A stretch of DNA of 64,000 nt from Olsenella profusa DSM 13989 (lineage in GTDB: Bacteria; Actinomycetota; Coriobacteriia; Coriobacteriales; Atopobiaceae): contig NZ_JAUSQK010000001.1 in the NCBI RefSeq assembly GCF_030811115.1, positions 1,240,001-1,304,000 on the forward strand, given 5' to 3'. The translations under genes and the position numbers were made by a program. Of the stretch, positions 7,656 to 15,726 are shown one piece after another. How positions within the stretch are numbered: the first letter of the stretch is position 1; each line of letters starts with the position of its first letter. The notes beneath the pieces were generated by a model. That model saw only the letters and a list, made by a program, of their open reading frames with translations, searched no databases and was not told the origin of the DNA.

Positions 7656-10028
7656 ATGAGCATCGACGCCACATACCATCCCGCGCATGGCCTCACCGCC
7701 CCCGAGGTGCGCGCACGCCAGCAAGCTGGCCAGGTCAACGGCAACGCGGACGTCAAGACCAAGTCGGTCGGCCGCATTCTCAAAGAGCATGTCTGCACGC
7801 TGTTCAATGCCGTCAACCTGTTCCTTGCCCTGCTCGTTGTCTCTACCGGCCAGTGGCGCAACATGCTCTTCATGCTTGTCGTCCTCTGCAACCTGGCCAT
7901 CGGGACCCTTCAGGAGGTGCGTGCCAAGCGCATGGTGGATCGGCTGACCATCCTCACGCGGCAGCGCGTGCGCTGTCGGCGCGATGGCCGCACCATCGAG
8001 CTTCCGCCGTCCGACCTGGTGCTCGACGACGTCATCCTGCTCGCCCATGGGGACCAGGTCCCGGCGGACGCGCGCGTGCTCTCGGGAGAGGCGCACGTGG
8101 ACGAGTCGCTCCTGACGGGCGAGTCGAAGCCCCTGCCCAAGGTTGCGGGGGACGAGCTGCTCAGCGGCAGCTTTCTCGAGTCGGGCAGCGTCGTCGCGCG
8201 CATCGTGCGCATCGGTCGGGAGGGCTATGCCGCCCGCATCAGCGCCGAGGCCAAGCGTGACAAGCGGGTACGCTCGCAGATGCTCGACGCCATCCACCAC
8301 ATCATTCGCCTGGGGACATTTGCGCTCTTTCCCTTGGGCATCGGCCTCTTTCTGCGCATGTGGCTCTCGGGGCGCTTTGCGCTCGATGACGCCATCCTCT
8401 CGACCGTCGCCGCCGTCGTCGGCATGATCCCACAGGGCCTCGTGCTGCTGGTCTCCAGCGTCCTGGCCATCGCCACCACCCGCCTGGCCCTTCGCAGCGT
8501 GCTCGTGCAGCAGTCCTATTGCGTGGAGACACTCGCGCGCGTGGACACGCTGTGCCTGGACAAGACCGGCACCATCACGACGGGCGACATGGAGGTCGCG
8601 CGCGTCGTGGCGGCGCCCGGACACGACGAGGGGGAGGTGATGCGCGCGCTGGCGGCCGTCGCGCGCGCGACGGCCGAGGATGCCAATGCGACGGGCAAGG
8701 CCCTTCTCGCCTATGCCGCCGAACGGGACGTCCCCGAGGGCGCAGCACCGCTGCGCGCGGTGCCGTTCAGCTCGCGTCGCAAGTTCTCCGGCTGTGTGAC
8801 GCCAACGGGGGAGGCACTGTCCCTGGGTGCGGCGGGGTTCCTGCTCGCCGGCGGCCAGCGCGCCCAGGCGGACGAGCTGCTTGCCGTCGTGTCGCCTGAC
8901 CCCTGCGAGCGCGTCCTGGTGGTCTGTCGGCACGCGGGCTTCACGGCAGACGGCATGCCCACTGGCGTGGTGGAGCTTCTGGGCATGGTGACCCTGCGCG
9001 ACCAGCTGCGCCCCACGGCGCCGGCAACCATACGCTACTTTCGCGTGCAGGGCGTCGACCTGCGGGTCATCTCTGGCGACGACCCGCAAACCGCGGCGGC
9101 CATCGCCCAGCGCGCCGGCATTCCCCATGCGGAGGACACCATCGATGTCCAGACGCTCTCCACGGAGCGGCAGCTGCGGCAGGCGGCGCGGCGCTGCCAC
9201 GTGTTCGGTCGCGTCACGCCGGAGCAGAAGCGCCTGCTCGTGCAGGCGCTTCAGGCTGATGGCCATGTGGTTGCCATGACGGGCGACGGCGTCAACGACA
9301 TCCTTGCCCTCCGCGAGGCGGACTGCTCCATCTCGGTCGCCTCGGGTTCGGCCGCGGCGCGCAACGTATCCGAGATCGTCCTGGCGGATGACGACTTCTC
9401 CCATCTGCCCGAGGTGGTGGCGGAGGGAAGGCGCTCCATCAACAATCTGCAGCGCTCCGCCTCGCTCTTCTTGGTGAAGACGGCCTACACGGCCGTGCTG
9501 GCCCTCATGTGCATCCTCTGGCCGCCGTACCCCTTCCTGCCCATCCAGATGTCGCTGCTGTCCCTTGCCATCATCGGTGTCCCGTCGTTCGTCCTGGCGC
9601 TTGAGCCCAACCACGACCTCGTGCGGGGGGAGTTCCTCCGGCATGTGCTGGCGCGGTCGCTTCCGGCGTCCGTGTCCATCCTGGTGGCGCTGGGCGCAGC
9701 GCTCGTGCTGCGGGGCGCATGGGGGCTCTCGTCCGCGGAGATGTCCACCCTCTGTCTGGTGTTGACGGCCGCCGTGGGAACGTGTCTCATCTGGCGCATC
9801 TCGCAGCCGCTCACGCCCGTGCGTACGACTCTCCTGGTGGTGGTGGCAGCCATCGTCACGCTGGGCTGCACCGTGTTCGCCCCCGTCTTCCGCGTGGCGC
9901 TGCTCGAACCTCATACGGGCTTGTTCGCGCTGCTTGTTGGTCTGGCGACCTGCACGCTGTTCCTGAGGCTGTACGACCTCTCGCTCAGGCGCCTTGATGG
10001 TGAGGATGAGGGGACGGAACTGCGGTAG
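7656..10028 (+). CDS. P-type cation-transporting ATPase, CtpE-like
   Basis: Pumps a cation across the plasma membrane using ATP. About 790 residues: N-terminal cytoplasmic segment, paired helices, the actuator loop with LTGESKP, the phosphorylation motif DKTGTIT (the Asp is phosphorylated), nucleotide domain, hinge MTGDGVND, and six C-terminal helices. There is no N-terminal metal-binding Cys domain, which argues against Cu/Zn pumps. Overall layout and length match mycobacterial CtpE, reported to take up calcium; ion specificity here is inference. The start is unsure. TACAAT at 7643-7648 would place transcription initiation at or near the ATG at 7656, giving a leaderless message; ATG 7647 is an in-frame alternative. 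Confidence 0.88.
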   Translation: MSIDATYHPAHGLTAPEVRARQQAGQVNGNADVKTKSVGRILKEHVCTLFNAVNLFLALLVVSTGQWRNMLFMLVVLCNLAIGTLQEVRAKRMVDRLTILTRQRVRCRRDGRTIELPPSDLVLDDVILLAHGDQVPADARVLSGEAHVDESLLTGESKPLPKVAGDELLSGSFLESGSVVARIVRIGREGYAARISAEAKRDKRVRSQMLDAIHHIIRLGTFALFPLGIGLFLRMWLSGRFALDDAILSTVAAVVGMIPQGLVLLVSSVLAIATTRLALRSVLVQQSYCVETLARVDTLCLDKTGTITTGDMEVARVVAAPGHDEGEVMRALAAVARATAEDANATGKALLAYAAERDVPEGAAPLRAVPFSSRRKFSGCVTPTGEALSLGAAGFLLAGGQRAQADELLAVVSPDPCERVLVVCRHAGFTADGMPTGVVELLGMVTLRDQLRPTAPATIRYFRVQGVDLRVISGDDPQTAAAIAQRAGIPHAEDTIDVQTLSTERQLRQAARRCHVFGRVTPEQKRLLVQALQADGHVVAMTGDGVNDILALREADCSISVASGSAAARNVSEIVLADDDFSHLPEVVAEGRRSINNLQRSASLFLVKTAYTAVLALMCILWPPYPFLPIQMSLLSLAIIGVPSFVLALEPNHDLVRGEFLRHVLARSLPASVSILVALGAALVLRGAWGLSSAEMSTLCLVLTAAVGTCLIWRISQPLTPVRTTLLVVVAAIVTLGCTVFAPVFRVALLEPHTGLFALLVGLATCTLFLRLYDLSLRRLDGEDEGTELR

Positions 10029-10058
10029 CGTCGTCGGACGAAGGTGCGCGACATGGCG

Positions 10059-10080
10059 TATACTTACGAACAGGTGTACG
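10059..10080 (+). promoter_or_regulatory. sngA-like promoter with LexA/SOS-type box
   Basis: TATACT at 10059-10064 is followed at 10067 by CGAAC-AGGT-GTACG, one mismatch in the core from the Gram-positive LexA box GAAC-N4-GTTC. The same arrangement occurs before the SngC-like gene at 30267. The -10 lies downstream of the in-frame ATG at 10053, which argues for translation from GTG 10101. Confidence 0.6.
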
Positions 10081-10100
10081 CATGTGGTACGGAGGGGCGT

Positions 10101-11882
10101 GTGACACGGGCCGATGACATACTCCAGCAGATCCTTGCGGATCTTGCGCCGCACGAGCGCGAGCGCGTACGGCAGGGCGGGCTGTATGCCGATGAGCCTC
10201 TCCTGCGCACGGGGCGCGACCTGCTGAACGACCGACGCTGGGGGAAGGACGCCCAGCGGGTGCGATCGCCCCATCCAGCTCGGCCCTCGGCTCGCGCACA
10301 TTCCCCGACGCAGGGTCGCCCCCGGCCGCTGCCGCCGTCTCCACATGAGCCTGAGGTGGAGCGCACCGCCCCGATCGAGGCCATGCGTGCCCTGGCACGG
10401 CAGCGGCGGACGGAAGGCCATGGCCCGGCTGGTGGCAAGCTCTTTGTGGAGCAGGCGCACCTTATGGCAGACTACACGGACGACCTGCCGTTTTTGGGCA
10501 ACTTCTCCAGCTACTACCCCACGTACGAGGACATGCCCGACCGTGTGCTGCGGGGCTACTTCACCTGGCGTACGCACTTTCGCAGGGGCGAGGTGCTCGG
10601 CTGTCCGCCCGCCTTCGTGTTCGTGCATGCCTATGAGGTGCTTGCCGACGTGGGCGTCGAACCCGGACAGGGTGGGCTGCGCGAGCTGATCGGCCTCCAT
10701 GAGGGTTATGGTGCCGATGGGCGAGGCCGTGCCCTCGATCGCTACCTGCCCCTGTGGATACGCGACTATGCGCTCGTCCACGATCTCGACCTCTCGCAAC
10801 CGGCACTCGCGCCCTATGTGCAGGGTAGGGGGGATGCCGTGGTGCGGGCCGTCAGGGAGCTGCGGACGGCCCAGGATGCGCTGCTGGCGCACGCTGCCGG
10901 GGATGGGGGGCGCACATCCGGGACACGGCGGCACCTGCGCTGGGATGCGGATGTCCCGGGCCTGCCGGGACGCGATGTCCTCGTGCGGGCGCTGAACGGG
11001 GCGTCCACCTACCACATCCTCGCGTCCAAGGTGATGCGGACGCATGCGGACGATGTCGGGGGCATCCTGCCGCAGGTGTTCGCGCGCCTGGTGGAGCACT
11101 GCGAGCGCCGCCGCAAGGCGAGCTTCCTGGACGGGCTCTTTGGCGCGGCATGCACCTATCATCACATGATGTACTCCACGGCCGTGTGCGCAGGGGAGCC
11201 GCCTCACGAGGATGTGACCATCGCGCTGCCCAGTGGGGAGGTCGTGTCGTGCCGTGCGGGCGCGTGGTGGCTGACCGAGCCGTGCGAGGTGCGCTCGGCC
11301 AGCAGCGAGCTCGGCCTCGTCCTGCATACGGTCGACCGCATCCTGCGCGAGCGGGTGGGGGACGTGCCCCCGCTCAAGGAACGCCACGCACCCAAGTACC
11401 TCACGGCGCTCGTGGGGGAGGAGGTCTCCGCCTGGCTGGGGCAGAGGGCTGCGGCGCGTGCCGCAGAGGTGCACATCGACCGCTCCCAGCTGGGACACAT
11501 CCGCGTGGCGGCGGGTCGTACGCGCGAGGCGCTGCTGGTGGACGAGGAATGCGAGTGGGAGCCGGTGCGGCAGGCTGCAAAGGGGATGCCAGCGGCAGCG
11601 GTTGCATCCTCCACACGACCCACGCCTGATCCCGTGGGCGCACCGTCGGGCGCCTCGTCGCTCACCTCCGCGCAACGCGCCATCCTTCAGGCACTGCTTG
11701 CAGGGGATGTCGCCGCAGCGAGGGCCGCCGCAGCGGAGGGCGGCTCCCTGCTGTCGCTTGCGGTGGATACCATAAACGAGCTGCTCTTCGACCTGGTGGG
11801 CGATACCGTCATCGCGTTCGATGGGGACGAGCCGTACCTGGTGGAGGACTATGCCGAGGACGTGAGGGAGGCCCTTTCGTGA
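10101..11882 (+). CDS. sngA: TerB-N/TerB-C domain protein, SngA-like (Shango defence)
   Basis: Predicted component of the Shango anti-phage system. About 593 residues. A variable N-terminus leads into a TerB_N domain with DMPDRVLRGYFTWRTHFRRG and a following HAYEVLADVG helix. The last 70 residues are a TerB_C-type domain, with AVDTINELLFDLVGDTVIAFD and EDYAEDVREAL. The gene overlaps the next ATPase gene by four bases (GTGA), so they are translationally coupled. The start is taken as GTG 10101, with GGAGGGG just before it and the promoter only upstream of that. ATG 10053 is the alternative. How TerB domains act is not known from sequence. The Shango label rests on the TerB plus BrxD-like pair and the helicase at 30314. 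Confidence 0.75.
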   Translation: MTRADDILQQILADLAPHERERVRQGGLYADEPLLRTGRDLLNDRRWGKDAQRVRSPHPARPSARAHSPTQGRPRPLPPSPHEPEVERTAPIEAMRALARQRRTEGHGPAGGKLFVEQAHLMADYTDDLPFLGNFSSYYPTYEDMPDRVLRGYFTWRTHFRRGEVLGCPPAFVFVHAYEVLADVGVEPGQGGLRELIGLHEGYGADGRGRALDRYLPLWIRDYALVHDLDLSQPALAPYVQGRGDAVVRAVRELRTAQDALLAHAAGDGGRTSGTRRHLRWDADVPGLPGRDVLVRALNGASTYHILASKVMRTHADDVGGILPQVFARLVEHCERRRKASFLDGLFGAACTYHHMMYSTAVCAGEPPHEDVTIALPSGEVVSCRAGAWWLTEPCEVRSASSELGLVLHTVDRILRERVGDVPPLKERHAPKYLTALVGEEVSAWLGQRAAARAAEVHIDRSQLGHIRVAAGRTREALLVDEECEWEPVRQAAKGMPAAAVASSTRPTPDPVGAPSGASSLTSAQRAILQALLAGDVAAARAAAAEGGSLLSLAVDTINELLFDLVGDTVIAFDGDEPYLVEDYAEDVREALS

Positions 11883-13234
11883 CCATGCAGGACGAGACGG
11901 CGCAGGTGCGGCGTCCGCGCGTGCCCAAGCGCATCGCGACGGTCATCATCAACTCGCTCAAGGGTGGCGTGGTGCCGCGCATCGGGCTGCCCTACATCAC
12001 CGTGGGGCGTGAGGCGGAGATCGCCGCCCTCCTGCGCGACCTCGACATCGTGTCCGATGGCGGTGCCTCCTTCCGCTTCGTGGTGGGCCGCTATGGCAGC
12101 GGCAAGAGCTTCCTGTTGCAGACCATTCGCACCCATGCCATGGGCAAGGGCTTTGTGGTGGCGGATGCGGACCTCTCGCCCGAGCGGCGTCTTTCGGGTT
12201 CGAAGGGACAGGGGCTGGCGACGTACCGCGAGCTCATCGGCAACCTCTCCACCAAGACGCGGCCCGAGGGCGGGGCGCTCACGCTCATCCTCGATCGCTG
12301 GATCTCAGGCGTGCAGAGCCAGGTGGTGGCCTTGGGTGTGGCGCCGGACGATTCCGCCTTCGCTGACGAGGTGGAGCGGCGCATCTTTGCCGTCATCAGC
12401 GACCTGCAGGAGCTGGTGCATGGGTTCGACTTCGCCAGGATCCTCTCGGCGTACTTTCGCGCGCACCTCGCGGGGGATGATGACGTCAAGGCCAGCGTGG
12501 TCAAGTGGTTCCGCGGCGAGTACCGCACCAAGGCGGAGGCCCGCTTTGAGCTGGGCGTGAACGTGATCATCTCGGATGACGACTGGTATGACTACATCAA
12601 GCTGTTCGCGCGCTTCCTGCGCGGGGCCGGCTACGAGGGGCTCGTGGTGCTCGTGGACGAGCTCGTGAACCTCTACAAGATCCCCAACGCCATCAGCCGT
12701 CAGTACAACTACGAGAAGATCCTGACCATGTACAACGACACCCTGCAGGGCAAGGCATCGTACCTGGGCATCATCATGAGTGGCACGCCCCAGTGCGTGG
12801 AGGACCGCCGGCGCGGCCTGTACTCCTACGAGGCGCTGCGCAGCCGCCTCACGCAGGGGCGTCTTGGGCGCGAGGGGCACGTGGACCTGCTGGCGCCGGT
12901 CATACGCCTCACGCCGCTCACCCCAGAGGAGCTGCTCGTGCTCGTGGAGAAGCTCGCGGACATCCATGCGGGGCTCTTTGGCTACGGGCGGCGCCTCACG
13001 GAGGACGACCTGGCACGCTTCCTGGAGATAGAGCTCGCGCGCGTCGGGGCGGACACCCACGTGACCCCGCGCGAGGTGATCCGCGACTTCATCGAGATGT
13101 TGGACATCATGGTGCAGGATCCGCACGCGACGGTGGAGGGGCTTTTGGGGTCCGATGACTTCCGGCATGCGGCAGCCGATGCCGGGGCCGATGGCGGTGA
13201 CGATGCCGCCTTTGCCGAGTTCACGATCGAGTGA
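11879..13234 (+). CDS. sngB: BrxD-like ATPase (DUF2791), SngB-like
   Basis: P-loop ATPase of 451 residues related to BrxD of BREX systems and to SngB of Shango. Walker A is GRYGSGKS at residues 70-77. Walker B is LVVLVDE near residues 254-260. A conserved N-terminal segment, RIATVIINSLKGGVVPRIGL, resembles DUF2791 proteins. The protein is intracellular, with no membrane segments. GTG 11879 is chosen because AGGGAGG lies seven bases before it and it overlaps the sngA stop codon; ATG 11885 is possible. It forms an operon with the preceding TerB gene. The usual helicase partner is not adjacent; it appears 17 kb away at 30314. Confidence 0.82.
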   Translation: MTMQDETAQVRRPRVPKRIATVIINSLKGGVVPRIGLPYITVGREAEIAALLRDLDIVSDGGASFRFVVGRYGSGKSFLLQTIRTHAMGKGFVVADADLSPERRLSGSKGQGLATYRELIGNLSTKTRPEGGALTLILDRWISGVQSQVVALGVAPDDSAFADEVERRIFAVISDLQELVHGFDFARILSAYFRAHLAGDDDVKASVVKWFRGEYRTKAEARFELGVNVIISDDDWYDYIKLFARFLRGAGYEGLVVLVDELVNLYKIPNAISRQYNYEKILTMYNDTLQGKASYLGIIMSGTPQCVEDRRRGLYSYEALRSRLTQGRLGREGHVDLLAPVIRLTPLTPEELLVLVEKLADIHAGLFGYGRRLTEDDLARFLEIELARVGADTHVTPREVIRDFIEMLDIMVQDPHATVEGLLGSDDFRHAAADAGADGGDDAAFAEFTIE

Positions 13235-13305
13235 CCCGGTGCCTTCCTCGAGCCGTTCGTCGGGTTGCTCGTCGAGTCGTTCGCACTTCTCGCCCGTCCC
13301 TGTGG

Positions 13306-13443
13306 GAGTCGTATGCAATTGCATGCGGGTGCCGTACCGTATCGGGGCAGGTACACCGATTGCTGTGTTTGTGACATCTGGTGCGAGCGGACAGGGAAAT
13401 GCGAACGACCCCGAGGGACCGGCCGGGAGGTTGCATACGACTC
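13306..13443. mobile_element. Family 2 MITE-like element, copy 1
   Basis: 138 bp bounded by perfect 13-bp inverted ends, GAGTCGTATGCAA (13306-13318) and TTGCATACGACTC (13431-13443). Inside are GCAGGTACACCGATTG and AATGCGAACGACCC, which recur in the other two copies. It lies in the 336-base gap after sngB and encodes nothing credible. Non-autonomous transposition is inferred from the ends; no flanking target duplication was seen. Confidence 0.6.
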
Positions 13444-13570
13444 ACCTCCCCATGCCTGGGCGTTCGCGTGTGGAGGCTGCAGGGTATTGGGTAAAAGCAT
13501 AGCCGTCGTGCGGTCTGGCCGTGGGGCGTCCCCTAGGATAGGGGCAGTCGGCGAGGGGGAGGTGCTCTGC

Positions 13571-14893
13571 GTGTCTTTGGTGGACGATGACTATTATCAG
13601 CGCAATCGCAAGCTGATTGCCGACTACCTGCGCAGTGGCTCGAAAGGGCCCAAGGACGGGGCACATGGCATGCTCGGCTTCGAGCTGGAGCACGTGGTCC
13701 TGCGTGCGCTGCCCGACGGCAGCTCCGCACCGGCGGAGTACGAAGGGCCGCATGGGGTGGTCGAGCTGCTGCGTCGGTTGCGACCGCACTATGACGCCCC
13801 CCTTCTTGAGGGTGACAGGCTCGTGGGACTTGCGTGCCCCGGCGAGACGGTCACCACCGAGCCCTCCCTGCAGACCGAGGTAAGTGCCGGCCCCCATGGT
13901 AGCGTCACCGAGCTCGCAGGTGAGTACCGACGCTGGCGCTCATGGGTCGATCCCATCGTGGACGAGCTGGGGCTCTCCCTTCCAGAGCTGGGCTACAATC
14001 CCACGGCCCCCACTGCCGAGCTGCCGCTCAGCCCCAAGTTCCGCTACGCCTGCATGGATCGCTATCTGCGGACCATCGGCGGCTATGGCCCGCAGATGAT
14101 GCGCGGCAGCGCGTCCCTGCAGATCTCCATCGACTTCTCCGACGAGCGCGATGCCGCGCGCAAGCTGCGCATTGCCAATGCCATCGGCCCCGTCATGGCG
14201 CTCATGCTGGACAACGCGCCCATCCATGAGGGCAGGCCACGTCGCTACAACCTGGTGCGCACGCGCATCTGGCAGGACGTGGATCCCGCCCGCTGTGGGG
14301 TGGTTCCCGGCTCGCTGGGCCAGGGCTTCTCGTTCGAACGCTACGCCGACTGGGTGCTTGGCGTGCCTGCCATCCTGGTGCCGGACGAGTCGTCCCCGGA
14401 GGGCTGGCGTTACGTGGGTGCGCAGACCTTTGCCGCGGTGTACCGCGACCGCGAGATGACGCGCGCCGAGGTCGAGCACGCCCTGTCCATGGAGTGGCCG
14501 GACGTGCGTGTGAAGACGTACCTCGAGATCCGACAGGCAGACGCCGTGCCCGCACCGTATGCCTTTGCCTATGCGGCGCTCGTCAAGGGGCTCTTCTACG
14601 GCGAGGCATCCCTGTCGGTGCTCGAGGGCGAGCTGTCGCAGGCGGGTTCCGAGGGCGGCTTCGTGAGCGCGTGGGACATGACGGCGGCCAAGGATGCGCT
14701 CATCCTGGATGAGGAGGGTGGTTATGGTGCGCGCGTGTACGGCCGTCCTGTGGGCGCGTGGGCCGACCTGCTGCTCAGGCTCGCCCACCAGGAGCTGGAC
14801 ACAGACGAGGAGCGGTACCTCGACCCCCTCGATGAGCTGGTGTCCAGTCGCGAGACGCTCGCGCAGCGATGGTTGCGTGTGCACGATCTGTAG
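13571..14893 (+). CDS. Glutamate-cysteine ligase, GCS2 family
   Basis: Predicted to join L-glutamate and L-cysteine into gamma-glutamylcysteine using ATP. The 440-residue protein matches the GCS2/plant-type architecture: GFELEHVVLR near the start, ETVTTEPSLQTEVS (the metal- and glutamate-binding strand), then GSASLQISIDFSDE and a long helical C-terminal half. The start is GTG 13571 with GGGGGAGG eight bases upstream; longer in-frame readings run into the repeat. No glutathione synthetase gene is adjacent, so the product may be gamma-glutamylcysteine itself or another gamma-glutamyl compound. The enzyme could supply thiol for the peroxidase seen at 3265, but that link is speculative. Confidence 0.82.
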   Translation: MSLVDDDYYQRNRKLIADYLRSGSKGPKDGAHGMLGFELEHVVLRALPDGSSAPAEYEGPHGVVELLRRLRPHYDAPLLEGDRLVGLACPGETVTTEPSLQTEVSAGPHGSVTELAGEYRRWRSWVDPIVDELGLSLPELGYNPTAPTAELPLSPKFRYACMDRYLRTIGGYGPQMMRGSASLQISIDFSDERDAARKLRIANAIGPVMALMLDNAPIHEGRPRRYNLVRTRIWQDVDPARCGVVPGSLGQGFSFERYADWVLGVPAILVPDESSPEGWRYVGAQTFAAVYRDREMTRAEVEHALSMEWPDVRVKTYLEIRQADAVPAPYAFAYAALVKGLFYGEASLSVLEGELSQAGSEGGFVSAWDMTAAKDALILDEEGGYGARVYGRPVGAWADLLLRLAHQELDTDEERYLDPLDELVSSRETLAQRWLRVHDL

Positions 14894-14933
14894 CCCTCCC
14901 GTGTCATGCTGTCTGCTGGATCGCTCCTCGGGT

Positions 14934-14954
14934 ATATCCCTCCTGCGGGGATAT
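14934..14954. promoter_or_regulatory. Palindrome upstream of nitroreductase gene
   Basis: ATATCCC (14934-14940) and GGGATAT (14948-14954) form perfect arms around a 7-base spacer, 21 bases before the ATG of the nitroreductase. It could be an operator or an RNA hairpin in the leader. Confidence 0.4.
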
Positions 14955-14975
14955 GTGCGATGAGGGAGGCGTCAC

Positions 14976-15500
14976 ATGAACGAGGTCATCAAGGCGATCG
15001 AGGAGCGTCGCAGCACGCGCAGCTACAAGCCCGACGCCGTGCCCAAGGAGCTCATCGAGCAGGTCATGGAGGCCGGCACGTGGGCGGCCAGCGGCATGGG
15101 GCGGCAGTCGCCCATCATCGTCGCCGTCACCGACCGGGCACTGCGTGACCGCCTGTCCGATGCCAACCGCAGGATCATGGGCGGCACGGAGGGCACGGAT
15201 CCCTTCTATGGCGCGTCCGTCGTGCTCGTGGTGCTTGCCTCCAAGGACGTGCCCACCCATGTGTACGATGGCTCACTCGTGCTGGGGACCATGATGCTGG
15301 CGGCGGAGTCGCTGGGCCTGGGCAGCTGCTGGATTCACCGCGCTCGGGAGGAGTTCGAGCAGCCCGAGTTCAGGCAGGTACTTGCCGACCTGGACGTGAG
15401 CGGCGCATACGAGGGTATCGGGCATCTCGCCCTGGGATATGTGGACAGGCCGACGCCTGCCAAGCCACGCAACGACGGTCGCATCCTCTGGGCAGAGTAG
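14976..15500 (+). CDS. Nitroreductase-family FMN protein
   Basis: FMN-dependent NAD(P)H oxidoreductase fold; 174 residues, the short form of the family. The N-terminal IEERRSTRSYKPDAVP carries the FMN phosphate-binding Arg residues. AGTWAASGMGRQSP is the second flavin-contact segment and LAAESLGLGSCWIHRA the C-terminal dimer and flavin motif. It is cytosolic with no signal peptide. GAGGGAGG precedes the ATG. It is monocistronic, with a palindrome upstream and a family 2 element downstream. The substrate (nitro-compound, quinone or flavin) cannot be read from sequence. Confidence 0.9.
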   Translation: MNEVIKAIEERRSTRSYKPDAVPKELIEQVMEAGTWAASGMGRQSPIIVAVTDRALRDRLSDANRRIMGGTEGTDPFYGASVVLVVLASKDVPTHVYDGSLVLGTMMLAAESLGLGSCWIHRAREEFEQPEFRQVLADLDVSGAYEGIGHLALGYVDRPTPAKPRNDGRILWAE

Positions 15501-15523
15501 GGCCTTGTGGGTGCCGTCCCTGA

Positions 15524-15694
15524 GGAGTCGTACGCATCTTTCGTAGGGGACATTCGGGGTCGTATGCAAACGCACACGACCCCGAATTTGTGAAGATGCA
15601 GGTACATGAGTCGTTGACTCTGTCGCGATACCTGCAGTACCCCATTAATTTGCGAACGACTCAACCTGATGTCCTGGCAAATTGCATACGACTC
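15524..15694. mobile_element. Family 2 MITE-like element, copy 2
   Basis: 171 bp running from GAGTCGTACGCAT to TTGCATACGACTC. It contains a perfect 12-bp hairpin, ATTCGGGGTCGT (15552-15563) with ACGACCCCGAAT (15576-15587), then GATGCAGGTAC and TTTGCGAACGACTC as in the other copies. It separates the convergent nitroreductase and glycyl-radical genes, so the hairpin may also help termination. Confidence 0.6.
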
Positions 15695-15726
15695 AAACGA
15701 GGCGAGGTGGGGGACGGGGATAACTG

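Noticed and set aside
10053-10100. ATG 10053 as the start of the SngA-like protein
   Set aside because: The likely -10 element and SOS-type box lie downstream of it, and GTG 10101 has a strong GGAGGGG site. It remains a possible alternative.
7488-11675. A 1395-codon reverse-strand ORF opposite the P-type ATPase and SngA-like genes
   Set aside because: It is a GC-rich antisense shadow: no domain is visible, it is rich in His, Arg and Gly, and the plus-strand genes have full motifs and ribosome sites.
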